The notes under the pieces are model-generated. The model was not told the DNA's origin. It did not search any database and saw only the letters and a program-made list of their open reading frames with translations. DNA of 33,120 nucleotides, taken from positions 1-33,120 of IMG/VR virus record IMGVR_UViG_3300028268_000004; one strand, written 5' to 3'. This document shows positions 30,826-33,120 of this stretch, in pieces; position 1 is the stretch's first letter; each line of letters opens with the position of its first letter. The stretch is from a virus. The translations under genes and the position numbers were made by a program.

Positions 30826-31227
30826 TTACCTCGGAGGGATTATGTCTTCAGGAAGGTTCTTCATGAAAACCATGGTTATTTTCTGTGTCTGGGTCTCCAA
30901 CAAGTTCATAAATAAATCAGAGGTAGATGGCGACAAAAAAGGCACAACATATTCATGGAAAGGATCTAGGAATATGTGGGTCATTTCGTGAACTACGCTA
31001 GTAACAAGCCATTGAATATCCTTTTTACTAAAATCTTCTTTGGCCTGCTTGTAAAAATGTATGGTAGCTGTTAGGTAGGTAGAGTCAATCGAAGTTTCTG
31101 CGTAAGAATCGCCCTTTATGTCTTTATGAAACTCCACCAAAATGTTCCATCCAGCTAGGTTAAAGTAATCAGATAACTTTTCAATGAAACTGGTTATCCA
31201 GCTTTCGAAGGTTATGGATTTCTTCAT
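30826..31227 (-). CDS. HExxH zincin-like protein
   Basis: A 133-residue protein with WLVTSVVHEMTHIFLDPFHEYVV (about residues 69-91), a helix carrying HEMTH. The preceding strand pattern (WNILVEFHKDIKGDSYAETSIDSTYLTATIHFYKQAKEDF) is typical of small phage metallopeptidase-like proteins (SprT/WLM-like order: strand, strand, HExxH helix). A third ligand is not certain; H88 or E89 nearby are candidates. In a virion operon it may cut a structural protein or a host cell surface protein. It is one of two HExxH proteins in this block. Confidence 0.65.
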   Translation of the reverse strand: MKKSITFESWITSFIEKLSDYFNLAGWNILVEFHKDIKGDSYAETSIDSTYLTATIHFYKQAKEDFSKKDIQWLVTSVVHEMTHIFLDPFHEYVVPFLSPSTSDLFMNLLETQTQKITMVFMKNLPEDIIPPR

Positions 31228-31231
31228 GTGG

Positions 31232-31840
31232 CTACTCGATATCGTGCAGATAAGATTGTTCTCTTGCTTCCACCGGATTCATTACGTTTCTGTGACCAGC
31301 TTGCGACAGCTTATTAAAGCTGGGCTTCTTGCGCCACTGTGCGTAATCAGGATCTTCGGGTCTAAATATTCTCTGGCAAACAGAGCAAATCCCGATATCT
31401 ACTCCGATATCGTTGCGGTGCCAACCAATGGATGTTCGTCCTGCAATATCCCTTTGTTCTGACAATTCGCTACACCCAGCAATATGATCGCATAGACTCT
31501 GCGTGTACTCTACGTTTGCTTTCTTGCGAAGATCAAGTTCTTTTTCGTTCTTCTGGAACAGCTCGTCGTTCTTTTCCTGAGCGATTTCTTTCTTAGTCTT
31601 CAGGCGCTCGCGAGGCTTGGTTGTCTCGATGATTGCGTCAGCCAAAGCGTGGTTGGCTTCGTTCTGATTCTTCTGCATTTCCGCGATAGCTTGTTGTGAA
31701 GCCAGCAACTGCTGCTGCATAGAAGCAATCAGGGAAAGCAAAGTATCTTGGGTAATCGGGGGAAGCGCTGTAGCTTCAGAAGCAGCGGGTTCCTTTTTCT
31801 CGGTCTTCTCGGGAAGGGGCTGAAGGGCTTTGAGTGTCAT
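31232..31840 (-). CDS. Virion-operon protein with coiled coil and zinc-like site
   Basis: A 202-residue protein from ATG 31840 after AAGGAGATA. The N-terminal half is helical and Gln/Glu/Lys-rich (LIASMQQQLLASQQAIAEMQKNQNEANHALADAIIE...KEIAQEKNDELFQKNEKELDLRKKANVEY). The C-terminal part has CDHIAGC ... TSIGWH ... CSVCQ and later H residues, a plausible zinc site. I recall similar short proteins near phage capsid and scaffold regions but cannot name the family. It could be an assembly or scaffold-related factor. Confidence 0.65.
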   Translation of the reverse strand: MTLKALQPLPEKTEKKEPAASEATALPPITQDTLLSLIASMQQQLLASQQAIAEMQKNQNEANHALADAIIETTKPRERLKTKKEIAQEKNDELFQKNEKELDLRKKANVEYTQSLCDHIAGCSELSEQRDIAGRTSIGWHRNDIGVDIGICSVCQRIFRPEDPDYAQWRKKPSFNKLSQAGHRNVMNPVEAREQSYLHDIE

Positions 31841-31875
31841 TCTATCTCCTTGGCAAATCCTGCCAAACGGGTTTT

Positions 31876-31890
31876 GTCCATTTAATGGAA
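31876..31890. promoter_or_regulatory. Dispersed palindromic operator-like site 11 (TTTAA type)
   Basis: GTCCATTTAATGGAA with symmetric core TCCATTTAATGGA. It lies in the 50-bp gap between two leftward genes, 35 bp upstream of ATG 31840. Confidence 0.65.
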
Positions 31891-32571
31891 TTAAGCTATT
31901 TTCTTAGCGTTTAGATGGTTGTGGATTCTTTTGTACCACAGAGAGTTTGTTCCCCCAGACGGGTAGCCAAACTCTTGATTACATTGCTTTTCTGTAATGA
32001 TGTTGTTTTCTACAAACCGGAGAAGAGCGGATCTCCAACCCATCTGGGTACAGCGCTGCAAAACGTCTCGGTCGTTGAATTCGTATTCAGAGTATTCAGG
32101 CATTCTCCCGAGAGTTACGTAACCCATATATTTAAAACTCTGCCCGGACCATTCTGATTTATTGATTCCAGATGTTGCGTACAGAGCAAGATCGGTAACA
32201 ATTCCACCTTGGGTGACATAAAGCTGCGGGTAGATGTGGAGGAGTTTTGATAGGAACAAGGAGCAGTCCAGATATCGCCCAGGTCGGGTTTCGCGGAGGA
32301 TGTCCTGATCTGGGTGGCGTTGGCGGCGGGTACCTTCTGAGTTATAATTCATTTCCCGCATCCGAGCAGTGTGTTCCGCTAAGCTGAGTTTGGGGGAGGC
32401 TTTGCACAGGGGACACATTGGGTCATAGCCGGTAGATCGGGAGGAGTCCTTATCGTAGAACTCCCAGCGCAAGAGTCTCCTGCAACCGCAACATTCCTGT
32501 CCCTTTACGTCATTTGACACGCCCGCTTCATAATCTACAACATCAAAATCGGATTGTAGGGTGTCTGACAT
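31891..32571 (-). CDS. Hypothetical protein with treble-clef-like zinc site
   Basis: A 226-residue protein (TAATG start overlap). ECCGCRRLLRWEFYDKDSSRSTGYDPMCPLCK (about residues 26-57) is a four-cysteine zinc site similar to those of endonuclease VII-like or HNH-like treble clefs, but the catalytic histidines are not evident. The remainder is helical and aromatic (YLDCSLFLSKLLHIYPQLYV, GWRSALLRFVENNIITEKQCNQEFGYPSGGTNSLWYKRIHNHL). Its place in the virion block could mean a packaging or head-linked role; function unknown. Confidence 0.65.
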   Translation of the reverse strand: MSDTLQSDFDVVDYEAGVSNDVKGQECCGCRRLLRWEFYDKDSSRSTGYDPMCPLCKASPKLSLAEHTARMREMNYNSEGTRRQRHPDQDILRETRPGRYLDCSLFLSKLLHIYPQLYVTQGGIVTDLALYATSGINKSEWSGQSFKYMGYVTLGRMPEYSEYEFNDRDVLQRCTQMGWRSALLRFVENNIITEKQCNQEFGYPSGGTNSLWYKRIHNHLNAKKIA

Positions 32572-32834
32572 TACTTAGGCACCCACAACTTTGGCTGTTG
32601 ATTAGGATCAGGAAAGGCTTCGTTCAACTTTTCTTCGATAGTCTTGACTACTGATTCTGCAAGTTGATTATCAATGACATCGTCGGCCGTAACTGAGATT
32701 TCTCTCTCTAGGGTAATCTTTCCGTCTTCGTGTTTCACAACTGCTGCGATCACGTATCCAATCACGTTGTAAAATTTAGCGGAAATTGTGGGTGATTTAT
32801 CTTCGGGGTTCCAAACACTAATAGAAACTGACAT
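32571..32834 (-). CDS. Hypothetical protein
   Basis: An 87-residue protein from ATG 32834 after GAGGAG. Strand-rich start (SVSISVWNPEDKSPTISAKFYNVIGYVIAAVVKHEDGKITLEREISV) and a helical C-terminal half (DDVIDNQLAESVVKTIEEKLNEAF). No family recognised. It follows an operator-like site by 11 bp. Confidence 0.72.
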   Translation of the reverse strand: MSVSISVWNPEDKSPTISAKFYNVIGYVIAAVVKHEDGKITLEREISVTADDVIDNQLAESVVKTIEEKLNEAFPDPNQQPKLWVPK

Positions 32835-32952
32835 CTGACTCCTCAGTCCATTTAACGGACAAAATGCGGATGTTCTCGATATCCGAGTAGCAAACGACTC
32901 GCTCGACCCCGAGACCCCTGTTCCGGCTCTGTACCTTATGATATAGAGGCAT
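32818..32952 (-). CDS. Possible very small gene
   Basis: A 44-codon open frame in the otherwise 155-bp gap (MPLYHKVQSRNRGLGVERVVCYSDIENIRILSVKWTEESDVSFY). The amino-acid mix looks protein-like and phage gaps this size are unusual, but the ribosome site (GGGTTGG) is weak, the frame covers an operator-like palindrome, and it overlaps the next gene by 17 bp. It could be an accident. Confidence 0.3.
   Translation of the reverse strand: MPLYHKVQSRNRGLGVERVVCYSDIENIRILSVKWTEESDVSFY
32846..32860. promoter_or_regulatory. Dispersed palindromic operator-like site 12 (TTTAA type)
   Basis: GTCCATTTAACGGAC, with the TTTAA centre. It ends 11 bp before ATG 32834 (minus-strand sense) and adjoins TGAGGAG, the same geometry as sites 1-4 and 10. 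Confidence 0.65.
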
Positions 32953-32989
32953 CCAACCCGGTTTTGTCGAGACCGGAAACTCGTTGAGA

Positions 32990-33120
32990 TTAGATCTTTT
33001 CGATTGTGAGTTCGCGTGGAGTAAACGTGCTGGCCGCCGCTGCTCCAAGAGTCAGAGTAGCGGAGAAAGCCAAGGAAGCGGCCGTTACGCCCGTAAATAC
33101 AAACTTGGTAGGAGTGACGT
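32990..33120 (-). CDS. C-terminal end of a leftward virion gene (partial)
   Basis: The window edge cuts this gene: the last 42 residues are visible (VTPTKFVFTGVTAASLAFSATLTLGAAAASTFTPRELTIEKI then stop TAA). The hydrophobic Ala/Thr-rich pattern and position at the head of the virion operon fit a structural protein such as a capsid or head protein, but too little is present to identify it. Confidence 0.6.
   Translation of the reverse strand, partial: VTPTKFVFTGVTAASLAFSATLTLGAAAASTFTPRELTIEKI

Noticed and set aside
32870-32990. Terminator hairpin after the partial virion gene
   Set aside because: Only short imperfect pairs (CCGGT/ACCGG) with no U tract; weaker than needed to call a terminator.
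1-33120. CRISPR arrays, tRNA genes, insertion sequences, integrase
   Set aside because: No regularly spaced direct repeats, cloverleaf-like sequences, transposase or integrase-like frames were noticed. The dispersed palindrome is too widely and irregularly spaced for a CRISPR.

Overview
This window is part of a tailed double-stranded DNA bacteriophage genome (or a very recent prophage), and it looks podovirus-like. Genes are packed end to end, many joined by ATGA, GTGA or TAATG stop-start overlaps and preceded by strong GGAGG-type ribosome sites. There is a phage replication set and a virion set made of neck, nozzle and internal virion proteins, with no sheath, tape-measure or long-tail tube gene visible. 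No tRNA, rRNA, insertion sequence or CRISPR array was seen. The host cannot be fixed from sequence alone. The style of the Gly/Ser/Gln-rich virion proteins recalls proteins I associate with Acidobacteriota (Terriglobia) prophages, but that is memory-based and tentative.

Layout: two convergent blocks meet at a hairpin terminator near 13.5 kb. The rightward block (1-13,440) starts with the C-terminal part of a C5-cytosine DNA methyltransferase whose reading frame is broken near a run of eight G. It is followed by a radical SAM protein next to an RtcB RNA ligase and by several small unknown genes. Next come a T7-gp4-like primase-helicase, a DnaN-like sliding clamp, a ParB/KorB-like DNA-binding protein, an HNH nuclease and a small sigma factor. 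After these come a membrane peptide with a SleB-like protein, an FmdB-like zinc ribbon, RusA, a low-molecular-weight tyrosine-phosphatase-like protein, an HTH-metallophosphoesterase fusion and a DUF1599/Nmad1-like protein. This reads as the replication, nucleic-acid and host-takeover module.

The leftward block (33,120-13,532) is the virion module. In transcription order it holds a cut-off structural gene end, small zinc-site proteins, an HExxH protein, a neck adaptor, a beta-rich protein, a second and paralogous adaptor, a cupin, a 1219-residue nozzle-like protein, a surface protein, a fibre-like protein, a membrane/coiled-coil protein, a GNAT-like protein, three internal virion-type proteins, a 1406-residue giant protein and a second HExxH protein. 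Terminase, portal and capsid presumably lie beyond the right edge.

The most striking feature is a dispersed 15-bp inverted repeat, GTCCATTTTCTGGAC. It is present in five exact copies and at least seven close variants along the whole window in both orientations. Most copies lie 9-13 bp upstream of a start codon, directly against the ribosome site. One copy lies beside the central terminator. Half-sites are one helical turn apart. This looks like a genome-wide operator or 'stoperator' network for an unidentified regulator, or alternatively a family of mRNA hairpins controlling translation.
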